From NCBI RefSeq assembly GCF_001625305.1, contig NW_017804242.1, forward strand, positions 5,120,016 through 5,184,015: 64,000 nt of DNA, given 5' to 3'. Positions 45,434 to 57,984 of this stretch are shown piece after piece (positions within the stretch are counted from its first letter, which is position 1; the number at the start of each line of letters is the position of its first letter). The notes under the pieces are model-generated. The model did not search any database and had not been told where the DNA came from. It worked only from the letters and a program-made list of their open reading frames with translations. The position numbers were made by a program, and so were the translations under genes. Origin of the DNA: Branchiostoma belcheri. Its lineage: Eukaryota > Chordata > Leptocardii > Amphioxiformes > Branchiostomatidae.

Positions 45434-45872
45434 CTAGGGCTCGAAATACATTTTTCTGCATACGTGTACTGGTGCTAGTATTATATAATCCATAAGCATA
45501 TCTTTGTATGGCTGCAGGACAGTATAAAATTGGCCAGGCGGTATGGTTATAGGAGGCCAATATAGACTACCCTTGCTTCAGAGAATCTGCTTGGATATTA
45601 CTCTAGTGCAGGTAGCATATAGAAAATGTTACCCCAGAATTTAGGACGTGGTACTAATTTTGCTGGGTTTGACTTCTTCTTTTGAGGCAGTGGAATACGA
45701 ATTTATGATATGTGGGTTCTTTGTTTTCTCGTGATGGGGAAAGTAAGGTAGTATTTTGGACACGATGGTAAATAATTGTTTTCCGATATCGTCATAAATG
45801 AAAAGTTAGAGATGAAATGATTTTTGTCTTCCACTGCATCTGAGGAGCAATATGGTGAGATTTCGAGCCCTG
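45434..45872. mobile_element. CAGGGCTCGAAAT-family inverted-repeat element (~440 bp)
   Basis: Left TAGGGCTCGAAATACA, right GAGATTTCGAGCCCTG. Flanks GCATAGCT and GCATTAAT might be a decayed 8-bp target duplication. Confidence 0.6.
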
Positions 45873-47269
45873 CATTAATGACTGCGCAAGGTCACGTTCT
45901 GACCTTCAGAGAGACGACAACAAGACGGCGAACAAGATCTCCGCCATTATCTGGGGGTTTACATGGCGTCCTGGCCGGCTCAACCCTTTCGTGGGAAATT
46001 GATTTGCGACCGAGAAAAATCCCTCAGAAAGTAGTAAGATAAATACCTCGTCTCCATTTACTCCTAGTGAGAAATGACTTCGAACACAATGAGATCCGGT
46101 CTTTTCGTTACAAAAGATTGTGAATCTAACTATGAGTTATTAGTTTAACTATATTTAGTTTTCTCATTAAAGTTTCTTCATCAACTTTCATCTGTGTTGG
46201 TACAAGTCATTATGAAAGAAAGACTAAACTTCAACTGCCAACACTAAATGAATAGGAACTTACCCTAAATTTTTGGCTGACTCCATCAACCTTGTTGACA
46301 CGTGACCGTAGTGGGGGGTTACATGTGCCAGATAACTTGTGTCGCCCCCGTCTCTGTTCAGGGTAGGTCTGCGAGCTATTATATAGACCGCCTACTTCAC
46401 TACTCTTGCAAAAAAAGTCCGTTTCAGAATCGAGGATTTTAAACCCTTCTAAAGATACTTCCCCAACAATGATTCACTACACTGCACACTTTAACAATAC
46501 GCAAAGGTTCCGTTTTCCCTTACCTATGTCTTAACGCACGCTTTAGTTGTGCAGTGATTGGGAGTAGGTTGGGAGCAAGATCAGTTGTTGGATGGTGTTC
46601 GATGAGGTCGGTATACCAAGCCTGTAGTACGAGCGTTTCGCATTCTGTCAATCTTAAACGTGTCTTCATCTACATGAGTCAGCTAGCGCGTGATCATGTT
46701 TTCTAAACCTTATGGTTTGGAAGATGAAGACAAAGAGAAAACTGCAAGGACGATTACGTTATCTGCTACACATCCCCCATGCGCTACCTTTTGTCATCAC
46801 ACGTCTTCTCATAAGCAAGTCCTTGTCAGCAAACAATGCTGCTACCAAAAGCTATCTTTGTTTGTTTGTTCCATTACGATCACCATCAGTGTTACATACA
46901 TATCACACCATTCTTCCTGAAGACCTTGACATCATATTGTAGGATCACTGAAAGAGAGTAAAGTGTAATTGGAAATTGGATGCCTACGGGGAAACACATT
47001 TATCAAAGTGCCGCTGAAAATGGATAAAAAAAGAGCTCGCCTTGCATGGGCACATCCTGTCCACTCCCCTGGGGCAGATTACCCGTGTTACTGATCCGGC
47101 GGCAGGGGTAGAATACATTACCTCTTGTTGAAACATTGCTTCTGCACTAACCATCGCTGACTTAAATAGGACTTTTTTTAGTATTAGTTGTCTAGATCAT
47201 TACGCTCAATGTTATTTGTTTGTGTTTATGTAATTTGTTATGTTTACCTTCACAGATTTCTCGGTTTCT

Positions 47270-47440
47270 GAATCCACCTGAATCCCCCCTGCTATAAAAT
47301 TGCAACACTAATCACCATGGTGAGAGACGTCTGGTTCAGGTCATTGGCCTTATTGGTTTGGCGAAGAAGAAGACGAGGAAACAGAGCAAAAACAATATGT
47401 TTTTCTTCGGCAAGCAGGTCACTGCTACTGGTAAATTCAG
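47270..47440 (+). repeat. Dispersed repeat with CACCATGGT core, copy 3
   Basis: CCCCTGCTATAAAATTGCA, TCACCATGGTGAGAG, TCTGGTTCAGGTCATTGGCC, GAAGAAGAAGACGAGGAAA and AACAATATGTTTTTCTTC match copy 2 at 16185-16460. Confidence 0.75.
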
Positions 47441-49361
47441 GTCAGGTCACTGACCCGAGTGTCATCTACTGGTAAATTGATAAAAATGAAAAATGAATAG
47501 TGTGTGCACGTTGTTCTTTTTTTATATGGCCTGCTTTCTGTGTACGATTCATTCCTTATAAATGATCATAACGATCTATTATATGCTAATCTTAAATAAT
47601 TCTTTTTAAAAGTAGCTAACACAAGGTGGCCTAATGGTTAGGGTTGTTGACTAAGAAACTGAAGGTTCCTTTACACCTATTTCCTAACTCGACTTTGCGC
47701 ACGCTTTAAGAAGTGCTTACAGATTGGACTTTGTGCAGTGGTACTTTCAACACCAAGGCCGGACATTATCATTTTGAACGTCTACCAGCAGTCTCCAAGT
47801 TACTGTGTCAAATAACGGAAACCAGCTACTTGTGTGTGTGTCCAGACTAGGTCAGGGCTATAGCTCAACCCTGCTCTATTAATAAGAGAAACATTGCTTG
47901 GGCCGAACAAAGCCCCGAAAAAAGCTGATGGCAGTGGACATATGTCTTCTAGATTACCACACACACAGTATAGCGGGTACTGTAATCCCCATGTGATCCC
48001 TCAGGCAATATACCGAGCTTTCATTTTGACCGGAGGGCCATAGGACATAGATCCTAACATCAGCAACCGCTGATGCAAGCAAGCTGATTAGAGTAAGGTC
48101 TTCATTACCAATGTTTCCAACATGGGGGCCATCGGTTACCGTGTCATAAAAATCAATTTCTAATTCCTGAAGCCAGATAGAATCTGCACCACTATATATA
48201 CGGGATTGACAAAAGCAGTACCTAGCCAGTGGGTTTTTTAAGGTTGTACTTTATAGCAATTTTTCTGGTTGTTCGTCTTATTATAAAGTATAATATATTC
48301 AAAAAAGTCAAACTCAGTAGTTTTAGGAGTCAAAAGTAGTTCTTTGTGTGTAATTGCCTGTTTTTATACCAAATGTTTCTTCTGTACTTGCAATTAGCCT
48401 TCAGGCATGAATTTTCAATAAAACAATTATTATTAAAGCTTCATCCAGCTAAAGGGTGTCTTAATAAACCGATAAACCAATTATTAAAGCTTTGAGAGAA
48501 ATCCCTCTCGCTAGTGCTCATGAGTTGGAGATTCACCCTCAAGTAACAACTTCGGAGGGTTGTGTCTTCTCCCAAGGTGGCTGATCCGACCTTTCGGCGC
48601 TTCAAACCACCGCACGGTACTTTTTTAGACGCCCCAACGGGTCAGTGACAAATCGTCTTCTCACTTCCTCGTTCCCACGGGGGATCCAGGTTCACTGGGG
48701 TGCCAATTATTTCCCTTCAAAACCGCTGACGAATCTAAGAAGCCGCTCCAGGCTACCTGTAAGTTTTCGCAACCTACAAAAGGGACAGATAGACATAAAT
48801 AAGCAATGTAACCTTCTCAGAACACAGAGGACTGACAAAGACGTATCATCGTCGGACTGGATTCTATTCATCAACAAGATTCCTAAAGTTGATGCCTTTG
48901 TGTGGTATACGCGCACGTTGACCTAGTAGTGTCAATTCAGCATTATACGCACTGCATTTTCTTTTCTTTGAGGCTATCACGTATCCCATATCGCACGAAC
49001 TGGTGATTGGACCATGGTGATAGATTACGAACCCTTGGTATCTATTGTAGCCTATATTCAGATGTAGGGGTTTGGATATTTGTGTCCAGAGTAATTTGCC
49101 ACACTGGTTGAGGATTCACAAGCCGACAATTGGGCTCTTAGAACAAGAATGGACCGTCGGTTTTCAGTGTTCCTTTGTAACGTTTTGTTTAAACGTTCTT
49201 ATACTTAGCCTATGTAAGTACAATAGTAGTTTTTGATGCCCCTGACAGCTCCGTTCGGTTAAAACTTAATCTATCATTGTGTATTATTTATTTGATAAGT
49301 TAACTACTGGTTGATTGACGTCCTTATCAGTGGTTGTTTTATCTACAATTTCATGTAGACG

Positions 49362-49363
<2 letters not shown>
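47441..49363. other. Intergenic, little recognised
   Basis: A truncated family A SINE head is at about 47625-47700 (AAGGTGGCCTAATGGTTAGG). Nothing else identified; the open frame at 48645-48926 has no recognisable similarity. Confidence 0.45.

Positions 49364-49412
<49 letters not shown>
49364..49412 (+). repeat. (TA)n microsatellite
   Basis: About 24 TA dinucleotides in a row. Confidence 0.97.
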
Positions 49413-49413
<1 letters not shown>

Positions 49414-49624
49414 GAGTATTTGCTAATTTGATTTGATTTTAATTTTGCAATCATACATAGTTTGCAACTAGTAGAATACTATGTATGATTGTAACTCCGA
49501 AGTACGAAATACAATCTTATCGATTTTCCTTTGCCATAGGGATACAGGCCAAACTGCAATATCAGCTATAACCGTAAGGGGCTCTGCCATCCTACAACAA
49601 CGATCCACTCAAACACTCTGTGCG

Positions 49625-49915
49625 TGCGTAGTAGAGTGGTGGGCGACCCTGCCTCTGGACTAAGAGGTTGGGAGTTCGAATCCTGGCTGTTGTCGCTCAC
49701 CCGACATACACGCTACTAGAAACTTTTAAGGTAGTCGCAGTCTTTAGGACGAGACATTAAACCGTGGTTCGCTGTTCATCGTGCTTGTCGATAAGAGCTA
49801 GGGGAATTTCCCCGGTACAATGAACCTGTAAATACTGTACATAGCGTCTATCTTCTCTGTTACGACCAGTGGGGTAGCTCTTAAGCGAGCTAAAACTGGT
49901 TCGAGATCACTTTTA
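49625..49915 (+). mobile_element. tRNA-headed SINE of a separate type
   Basis: Head with AGAGTGGTGGGCGACC and a perfect box B AGTTCGAATCC, then ACGAGACATTAAACCGTGGT, TCTGTTACGACCAGTGGGG and CGAGCTAAAACTGGTTCGAG. The body differs from families A-C. Confidence 0.6.
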
Positions 49916-50130
49916 CTCCACTCCTGTTCAGTAGGTGCGAATATAGGCTTTCAATTTGGGACCTCGGTACAAGAAGGACCGGTTTGCATTTTTCAGACCG
50001 CTGCAATGGACATTTCTTTACTTGTCGACGTGCAGGTTTAAGGCACTTTTATATAGACATCGGTGACTATGGCTTACTCAATACCGGCTACCGTCAATGA
50101 AAGACCCGGCTTGTAGAGCAGAAACAAGGT

Positions 50131-50517
50131 GGCAAGGTGGTCTTCTGGTGAAGGTTGTTAAATCTACAGGTTCTGGGTTCGAATCCCTAGCAGAACCCCA
50201 ATGGAGTGCCCTTGAAAAAAAAACACTGTAGTCATAATATTTTCTCACTCGACGGTGCAAATGAGTACTTAGCTTTGGTTAGGGACGTCCTCTCGGACGT
50301 AAAGATGGAGGTCCAGTGTTTGGTGAGAGCCACACGCCAAGCATGTTTAAGATCCCACCGCACTTATCGAAACTAAGTGCGGGTCCTTATCCCCATATGA
50401 GTAGTTCAAACCGTACAGTCCGGTTTTACACAGCTTGTGCTTACTGTACAAAACTGGCGTGTCACGCTTAAAGGCGGTTTACTGGTTATGTCAACAAACA
50501 ACAAATAATCAACAAAT
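50131..50517 (+). mobile_element. tRNA-headed SINE, family A, near full length
   Basis: GGTTCTGGGTTCGAATCCCT box B, TACTTAGCTTTGGTTAGGGA, GAGAGCCACACGCCAAGCAT, GATCCCACCGCACTTATCGA, AGGCGGTTTACTGGTTATGT and a CAACAAACAACAAA tail. Confidence 0.85.
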
Positions 50518-50699
50518 GTCAATTGCACATGTTCTGTCCATTTCCACTTCGGATAATGGTTTCCATACATTGTTGCAAGAATTCCTCATTTGATAGTGTT
50601 TGGCCAGAAGATACGGAAAATTCTTCGTAAGCTTGTAGCTTTTAGTACTTTTAGACTCGGCAGCCAAATAATAGTTTCTTTTATACCAACATTTCATGA

Positions 50700-50930
50700 C
50701 TAGAAATGGTGACGGCACACTCAAGTTATATCAACTTATTTTATGCCGTCACGAACGCAAATAGAGGACAAATGCAGAACAGGACAATAGTCATTTTCAC
50801 TTGAGTTAAGTGAGGAAAGTTGTGTAAAGTGCCTTTCCCAATGGCACAAGATCGGTGGCATGTCAGGACTCGAACCCGGGACCTCTTGGTTCCGAGTCGA
50901 GCACTCTGCCGCTACGCCACACGGCCCCAT
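50700..50930 (-). mobile_element. tRNA-headed SINE, family B
   Basis: On the - strand: GGGGCCGTGTGGCGTAGCGG, CAGAGTGCTCGACTCGG, box B GGGTTCGAGTCC, then CTTGTGCCATTGGGAAAGGC and a 3' part with ACTTGAGTGTGCCGTCACC. Sisters at 56636-56870 and 59190-59422. Confidence 0.8.
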
Positions 50931-52029
50931 AAAATAGGTTTGGTGACCAGGCTCAGCTCAAATCGACCTGCTGACTGCTTTTCAAACCGTTCTGCTGGTC
51001 GTTCTGAAGAAATGAGCAAGAATGGAATAATAACATATTCACACGTACCATCCCCTGCTGTGCCGTATCTAGGTTATACCAACTCTACACAAGTACGCTT
51101 TTCCTACATTGAGCCTGAAAATGAATCCCCGTGTCTTTCAGCAACAAAGGAAAAAGACCTACATATTGTCTCTTTATTGACATATTAAGTAATGGAATTA
51201 TATTAGACTCATAGTAAAGAAAGGACTGTGACTTTAAATGTCTGACTTTTGGCCACTTCAAAGGAGGCCGGTCTTTGGGGATGGGACACGTGGCATTAAC
51301 CTCATTCTGGTCCACTAAGGCAAGGGTCAACGTACGGCCCAATCGTCTCACCGCTTTGAACGAAGTCAGTCTCACCTTTTCTTGACCCTGTAAATCAAAA
51401 AAGAGAACCACGTGGCAGTAACCGGAGTTTAATCACCTTAAGCCGAGGGTCGACGGTCTTCTGTCTTGACCTCCGCTAAGGAAGCAGGTTTCACCTTTTC
51501 TTGACCCGGTAGAGCAAGACTTTGACCTGATTTCAGGAAATAAGGAACTACATCCAGCACGAGCATCATTCATTGGATCTTTGTCTTACTTAGAGGCTGG
51601 ACACATACGTTGTACAATCGTCGAACGTAAATTATTGAATGCATTCTTGATATATGTATATATACAAATGTATGTATATATATTCTGACGAAAAGTAATG
51701 GATGCTACTTGAAATGTCTCACAGTTTTCAAAATTTATCAATGAGTAACAGTTCCTTGTGCATACAGTCTTGTCTCACGTAGCTTTAACTGTCTGTTCAA
51801 ACCGGTGTGTTATACGGTCTTTTATGGTAAGGTAATTTTCCGATTATGCTGAAGGGTGGGATCACATTCGTAGTACGATTGGTTTGATGTCGTACACTCA
51901 AGCAGACTGTGACAGAACCAAGAATACAAAAATAGCCTTTCCATAACAAGACAGCTACATTTTGCATAGAACGTCGTCTATCCTTCCTCCTATCGGAAGA
52001 TAAAAGGTAGTCCCGTAGCATTTTTGAAG

Positions 52030-52160
52030 CCATAGTGGTCGATTCACTGTGTCTAGGGCACAGTATTGGAAGGTTTTGCCGAAGTCAGCTAAAATGGAGT
52101 GAGGAAAGTCGCGTGTCTTCCCAAGGACGCAACTTCTAGCCAGGAACCGAACCCGTGGCC
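52030..52160 (-). mobile_element. SINE family C fragment
   Basis: On the - strand: GCCACGGGTTCGGTTCCTGG, ACTTTCCTCACTCCA, and the CACAGTGAATCGACCACTA end. Cut at the hairpin that follows. Confidence 0.6.
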
Positions 52161-52224
52161 TAGGGCGCGGTGGTATTTTTTTTTCGGTGCCCACGCTTAC
52201 CGAAAAAAATACCACCGCGCCCTA
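52161..52224. repeat. Hairpin with 26-bp arms
   Basis: TAGGGCGCGGTGGTATTTTT at the left is mirrored by AAAAATACCACCGCGCCCTA at the right, with a ~10-nt loop GCCCACGCTT. The right-arm sequence with CAAGT.TGCGAA appears again at 53083-53127. Confidence 0.9.
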
Positions 52225-52245
52225 CAAGTGTGCGAAGCTATTTTT

Positions 52246-52975
52246 ATGGGTTCACCACACCACGAAGTGGTGGTGAACCCATATTGCTTTTTCTGATGTT
52301 TCTTCTTCTTCTCCTTCTCCTCCTGCCATTTCTTTAAATGGATTCAGCTTCTTCATTTTGGGGCCTAAGGACCTGAAATTTGGTATGGAGGTACAGTAGG
52401 CAAATACCCCTAGGCGTTTTTTTAATTTTTGTGATACAGGCTTTTAGAATGGTTTTATTTGAGTTTTTTGGCTGTGTTATAGCAAATGTATTACTGAGTT
52501 AGTGTGCAGTGTTACCACATTTGGGCATGAGTCATCACAATGGAATGCAGGGCATCAACCAATAGGCATGCAGCTTTCCTCTATTCTCCTTGCTGATTGG
52601 CTGTTGGAATTTAACAGGCTTAACTTAATTAATACCTGCACAGAGCCATTCCATACTGACAGTAGGTCTGTATTCAAGTGTTTTGGTAGTTTTTTTTTAA
52701 GCTTTCCTGCTCCAGCATTGGAATATATGCGGGGCATGAACGCTTCTTTTTTCTTGAAAATCAACAGTTTGCATTATGCAATTAAAAATCCTAACCAATA
52801 ATGTAGGGAATAGCTATCCAACTGTTGTAGTCTTAGTTGTATGTTACTTCATACTATAGTTATATCAATGTAAAGCATTGTTTTCCCTTGTGTTTCTCAT
52901 TCTTTCCCTGCCATGTCGTAAAATGTGGTGAAGCCATTGCTGTATTTGCTCCAAAGCAAATGTCGGCCTTTCTAG
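52246..52975 (+). mobile_element. Helitron/Helentron-like non-autonomous element, copy 2
   Basis: Same 5' hairpin (ATGGGTTCACCACACC), interior and 3' end as 26824-27543, finishing TATTTGCTCCAAAGCAAATG then CTAG at 52972-52975 followed by T. Small indels distinguish the copies. Inserted between two copies of the CACCGCGCCCTACAAGT repeat. Confidence 0.6.
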
Positions 52976-53214
52976 TTTAAAAGCCCTTTTTGGTCGCCGA
53001 CTTGTTTGGGAGCGAAACCGTCTCTCCCCGGAAAAATTCTCTCGGCGGCAAAATCGTCCCTCCGCGGCATAACTCGCGTCGCTCACCGAAAAAAAAATAA
53101 CGCCGCGCCCTACAAGTCTGCGAATGATGTTAGGTCCTGTGAACTTATGAACACTCGCCTTATGAACTTGGCCTATCGGTCAATGCCTCTATCAGAAGAA
53201 GGATAGAAAAAACA

Positions 53215-53373
53215 TACTCTCCAAACAGAGGTTGGTGGGGAAGACTGTGGCCTTTCCATCATATGCCATGTTTCTGTCACTGTTATCAACCAAGTAGCGG
53301 AAAGTAGCGACAGAAATCTGGGTATATGGTAGAAAGGTCACAATCTTCCCCAACAACCTCTGCTTGGAGAGTA
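53215..53373. mobile_element. Foldback element with ~50-bp inverted ends
   Basis: TACTCTCCAAACAGAGGTTG and GGGGAAGACTGTGGCCTTTC on the left are mirrored by CAATCTTCCCCAACAACCTC and TGCTTGGAGAGTA on the right. Centre includes TTTCTGTCAC/GCGACAGAAA, giving almost continuous pairing. Confidence 0.85.
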
Positions 53374-54469
53374 AGAAAACGGTTTGACCCTTTCCTTGTG
53401 TTCTGCATAAACTTATGACTGTATAACTTTGGAATTCAAACCACCTGGGGATGGCAACAACATAGTTCTCCCATGAAGTGTTGTAAAAAAACTCTACATT
53501 GTATTTCTGCCGATAAGATAAGATGTTTTGTCTGTAGCTATTTTTAGGGTTGCCAGGTTATCTGTCTTCATCAGCAAAACACGAACCGTGTGTTCCATCA
53601 CGTTTGCATGACGTCATTCCTGGTGTTTTTCCACGCCAGATTTTACCCAGACGTGCGTAATTGGACCTTTCCACTTTCGTGACAAATGGGGGGGTCGAAT
53701 CACTTGTTGACCGGAGGATGTAAGAAAGTTTGCTACCGAAGCAAACTTCCTCGCGAGGATATAACGCTGTAGACAAACACATCACTCATAGAGGGTTAGC
53801 AATTTCTTCGACTTTAGCAAAACATTTGGTGATGATGGTTAACCTTAAATAGTCACGTATGGTTAAATCTGGGTAAATGTCAGAAGACCCGATTTACTGC
53901 TAACTCCATTACTTGGAGAAAACACGCAAACAGTCATTTATCACATGTACAATAGGGACGGATGATTAGATCTTATCTATTGTTTGAATAGAAGGCAAAC
54001 TAAGCCGTCTATTGGATCTTATTGCTAATTTGTATCGTCATGCGTCAGCAGAATCTGCTGCTACCTTTCCCCTAGTTCCCACAGGATGATTAACATGTGT
54101 TAAACATGTTAAACAGAGCAGTCATGGTTTTTCATTTTTAACTTTTGAAAATATAAAGTTCTCGGCAAAAAGAATCGCAATGTACAAAGATGCCAACTTA
54201 AAAAAAAGTATTGTAACAACCATTAAACTTAAGTCTTTATACTGAGAAAAAAAAACTTAAATAAATCCATGGCCTCTACATTGCTTGGAATAAAATGGGG
54301 AACTAGATACGTTTAGGAATTTTACTTCTTACAACGGATCCGGGCCATTTTAACTACCGTGGGTCGATTACCAACACTTCGAACATCGCGAACATCAAAT
54401 AAGACTTATTGACATGTACGGTACTGCTATCCAATAATTATACACAAATGATTCTTGGTGTAACTAAGC

Positions 54470-54975
54470 ATTTAGATGGCAAAGTGGTCTTGTGGTCAGG
54501 GTTGTTGACTCAGAATCTGAAGATTTTGGTTCTTGGCAGACCCCACTGTTGTGTCTTTGGGAACACACTTTACACCAGCTTCGGTCAGGGACGTCCTAAA
54601 AGATGGGACGTAAAGCCATAAAGGTCCCGTGTTTGGGAGAGCCACACCTCGAGTACGTTCAAGATCACACCGCACTATCGAAAAGAACAAGGGTCCTTCC
54701 CAGTGTGTACGTACGTTCTGTACAAAACTGTGTTACGCCTAAACCTTTTCCTGTAACGAAAACTGACCTTGCAATTTTTTGCGTTTTTCTTTGTCGATTT
54801 TTCGCCTCCTTGGTGGTCAAAGTCTTTCGAATTCCTAAGCATTTTCATGAAATATTTCACTAGGGGAGATATTGTTCGGATTAACATACGTTAAAATGGC
54901 ATTCTTTACAAGCCGAAGTAATGAGTAGGAAATGTAACTGCATTTTGTAAAGAAACCTTGCAATGCCATTGTTGC
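54470..54975 (+). repeat. SINE A plus 3' flank, duplication unit 1
   Basis: The SINE (54470-54760) is followed by AATTTTTTGCGTTTTTCTTT, GTCAAAGTCTTTCGAATTCC, CATGAAATATTTCACTAGGG and CATTTTGTAAAGAAACCTTG. The whole ~0.5 kb recurs at 55422-56045. Confidence 0.8.
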
Positions 54976-55421
54976 TTGTATGAAGAGAACAATACGGTTA
55001 TACGACACAAGCAAACATATGTCTTTTTTAAACATCCCTCATCTGTTGCGTTCCCACTGCCATAGCGCTTCTCCTTGCATAAATAATGCCACAAATATTG
55101 TTTATGAGCATGATGCATCTCACCTGACAAATATTGAACACCGGCGCGTAACCACAAATATAATGTCATGGTCAGATGCACTTCAAATAAGATCATGTGA
55201 CACTCAGTGGCCTATAAGTTGAATAAACCCCCTAAGACCAGTCGTAGACTGCGCAGAAGTGCTCACCCGAAGGTAAGTTCTCTTAACTTTACAAGACGTG
55301 GGGTGGGGAGTATCTAATTGCCTTCTCAAAAAAAGGATTCTTTTTGTTTTCTTGAGGGAAAAGGGAAAACTAAATATATAGTATTTCATGCATTTCGCGA
55401 GATGTCTTTGCTGATACGTCG

Positions 55422-56045
55422 GAAGGCAACGTGGTTTTGTGGTTAACGTTGTTGACTTAGGATCCAAAGGTTCTGGGTTCGAATCCGGGCAAGCCCAATG
55501 CTGTGCTCTAGGGAAAGGTACTTTGCACCTATTTTCTTACTCGACTCAGGTGAAAATGAATACCTGGCTTTAGCTAGGGACGTCCTATCGGATAGAACAT
55601 AAAGCTGGATTTCCCGTGTTTGAGGAGAGCAAAACTTTGGGCATGTTAAAGATCCCACCGCGCTTATCGAAAAGTGGTCCTAGTGTAAGTCGATCAAACA
55701 TTACATGTATATACAGTCCGGTCTTACGCAGCTTGTATTTACTCTACGAGACTGGCGTGTTACGCTTCAAGGTGGTCTACCGAAACAGCCAAGGCATCCA
55801 TGCACATTGGATGACACCTTTTCCTAAACAAAATTCAAATCTTGACATTTTTTGCGTTTTTATTTGGTGATTATTTGCCGTCCTGGTCAAAGTCTTTCGA
55901 GTTCCTGAGCAGTTTCATGAAATATTTCACCAAAGGGTATGTCGTTCGGATCAACATACTTTTAAATGCCATTCTTAACAAGCAAAAGTAATGAGGGGGG
56001 CATGTAACTACATTTTGTAAAGAAAACTTGAATTTGCTACGTTGT
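55422..56045 (+). repeat. SINE A plus 3' flank, duplication unit 2
   Basis: SINE head with GGTTCTGGGTTCGAATCCGG at about 55469, body to ~55790, then the same flank as unit 1 (GTCAAAGTCTTTCGAGTTCC, CATGAAATATTTCACCAAAG, CATTTTGTAAAGAAAACTTG). Confidence 0.8.
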
Positions 56046-56226
56046 TGCTCATCATTCTGTCCACTTTAAGAGGTTCAGTCTGTTTTTACGTATTGTCAGA
56101 CTTAGACTTGCTAGGATTGATTAAGAAGATATTAAGTTTGTGCCTATTTGTGAAGAGAGCCTTCTGTGAGTATGAACTGGTTGTGCTGGGTCTATGTTTC
56201 CTAGATACATTATTCTCAATTATAAA

Positions 56227-56485
56227 TGTTGATGGCAAGGTGGTCTTGTGGTTAGGGTTGTTGACAAAGACTGCAAAGGTTCTGGGTTCGGATCCCTGGT
56301 AGGCCAAAGCGTTGTGCTCTTGAGAAAGGCGCTTTATACTTATTTTCTCACGACTCATGTGGAAATGAGTACCTAGCGTCGGGTAGGGATGTTATAGGAC
56401 GTAAAGTTAGAGGTACCGTGTTTAAGGAGAGTCACACCTCGAGCACGTCAAAATATCCAACCACGCCTTACAGTCTGGTCACAGG
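56227..56485 (+). mobile_element. tRNA-headed SINE, family A, 3'-truncated
   Basis: GGCAAGGTGGTCTTGTGGTT, box B GGGTTCGGATCC, GAAATGAGTACCTAGCGTCG, GAGAGTCACACCTCGAGCAC, ending soon after CAGTCTGGTC. Confidence 0.8.
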
Positions 56486-56635
56486 GTTGACTCTTGAAAA
56501 AGTGATAGATCCTTCCACAAATGTGGTAAAGCCTGATAAATAAACTTGAGAATAAGCTTAAGACTTAGACAGGTCAACAAGCGCCTGCGTCTAATGACCC
56601 TTCCGTCCCCCTTTTCACAAGCAGTATCATGTGGG

Positions 56636-56870
56636 GTCATGCGTTGTAGCGGCAGAGTGCTCGACTCGGAACCAAGAGGTCCCGAGTTCGAGTCCTGACA
56701 TGCCACCGATCTTGTGCCCTTGGGAAAGAACGACTTTCCTCACTTCGCTGAGGTAAAAATGAGTATTGTATTGTCCTTTGTTTTGGTGGCGACATTAAGA
56801 TAAAATCGAAGTTGAAAAAACTTGAGTGTGCCGTCACCACGTCTTGTGATTACATGTTGGAATATACAAT
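56636..56870 (+). mobile_element. tRNA-headed SINE, family B
   Basis: GTTGTAGCGGCAGAGTGCTC, box B GAGTTCGAGTCC, ACCGATCTTGTGCCCTTGGG, and the tail ACTTGAGTGTGCCGTCACCA then GTGATTACATGTTGGAATAT. Confidence 0.8.
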
Positions 56871-57704
56871 AAAGAGCAGTATCATGACCCTTTCGGCACT
56901 CATTTTTATAAGCAGTTAACCGCGATGACAACTTCTCAACTTAAAACTCAAACGCGGATGAAATTAGATAGCTTCAAAAGCCATACTAACTTTGATCTGG
57001 CAAATCTGTTTGCCTTGTTGGCCTGTTGTAACATGTTTGACGCCTCTAAATACGTAGGTTGTAAAAAAAATGATAAATATTTGATTATTGAAGCCTCCCG
57101 CTGAGACAGACTCTATTGTATTATATTTCATTTTTGCAAAACAGACAAATATTTTCACGCCTTCTGGTCACGACAATATCCCGACGCAGGAGTCAGAACA
57201 AACTTGGAAAGTTTTAACATGTTTGTCTCAGTCGCTGGCAACACTACAATCCTTTTTTCTTTCTCATAGCACGACACATGTCCTTCAGTTTTCACGTTGT
57301 TATATGTTTATGCCCAATGCTGGCATGTTGACTTAGGTTGTACGCAACCAGCTTACGCTAAAGCCCGAGGATTATGTGACCTATTGTCGCCCTTACCACC
57401 ACAGAGAGCAGCATACCATTTATTGGAAAATCTTCTACAGCTGAAGAATACTTGGTACTAAATGTAGAGCACGGGGAATTTTTGTTACCCCCGTTCTTTA
57501 TTAGTTTGCACGGGAATATTTTGTGAGTCAAAAGGATCAAAAACATGTGCAGCAGCGAACACGTGGAATGCGTAACCTAGATTCCAATCCAAAGAAGGAA
57601 AATGGATTTAGAACGGATTGACGGTGTTCTGTCTTATCATTAATTATCATTAGTTTTGTTTGGTCAGATTAACCGCTTTGCAACTGAGATAACACAAACA
57701 CAAA

Positions 57705-57965
57705 CAAGGTGGGAAGGTGGTCTTGTGACAACGTGGTTTTGTGGCTAAGGGTGTTGACTCAGCTTGACTCAGAATCGGAAGGTCCTGGGTTCGAATCCCT
57801 GGCAGGTCCCAATGACACGTGCCAGAACCCTCGCACCTATTTCCTCATTCGACTCAGATTGAAATGAGTACGGAGCTTCGGTTAGGGACGTCCATACCTT
57901 GAAGTGAGCCACACCTTGAGCATGTTAAAGATCCCTCCGCTCAGCTAGATTGAGAAAAATCGCGT
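57705..57965 (+). mobile_element. tRNA-headed SINE, family A
   Basis: GTGGTCTTGTGACAACGTGG, box B CTGGGTTCGAATCCCT, GAGTACGGAGCTTCGGTTAG, GAGCCACACCTTGAGCATGT, AAGATCCCTCCGC. The head includes a short internal duplication (GACTCAGCTTGACTCAG). Confidence 0.8.
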
Positions 57966-57984
57966 AGAACCTCGAAACTATTGC

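Noticed and set aside
48645-48926. 93-codon open frame on the + strand
   Set aside because: No similarity, no splice or start context, and an equally long antisense frame overlaps it.
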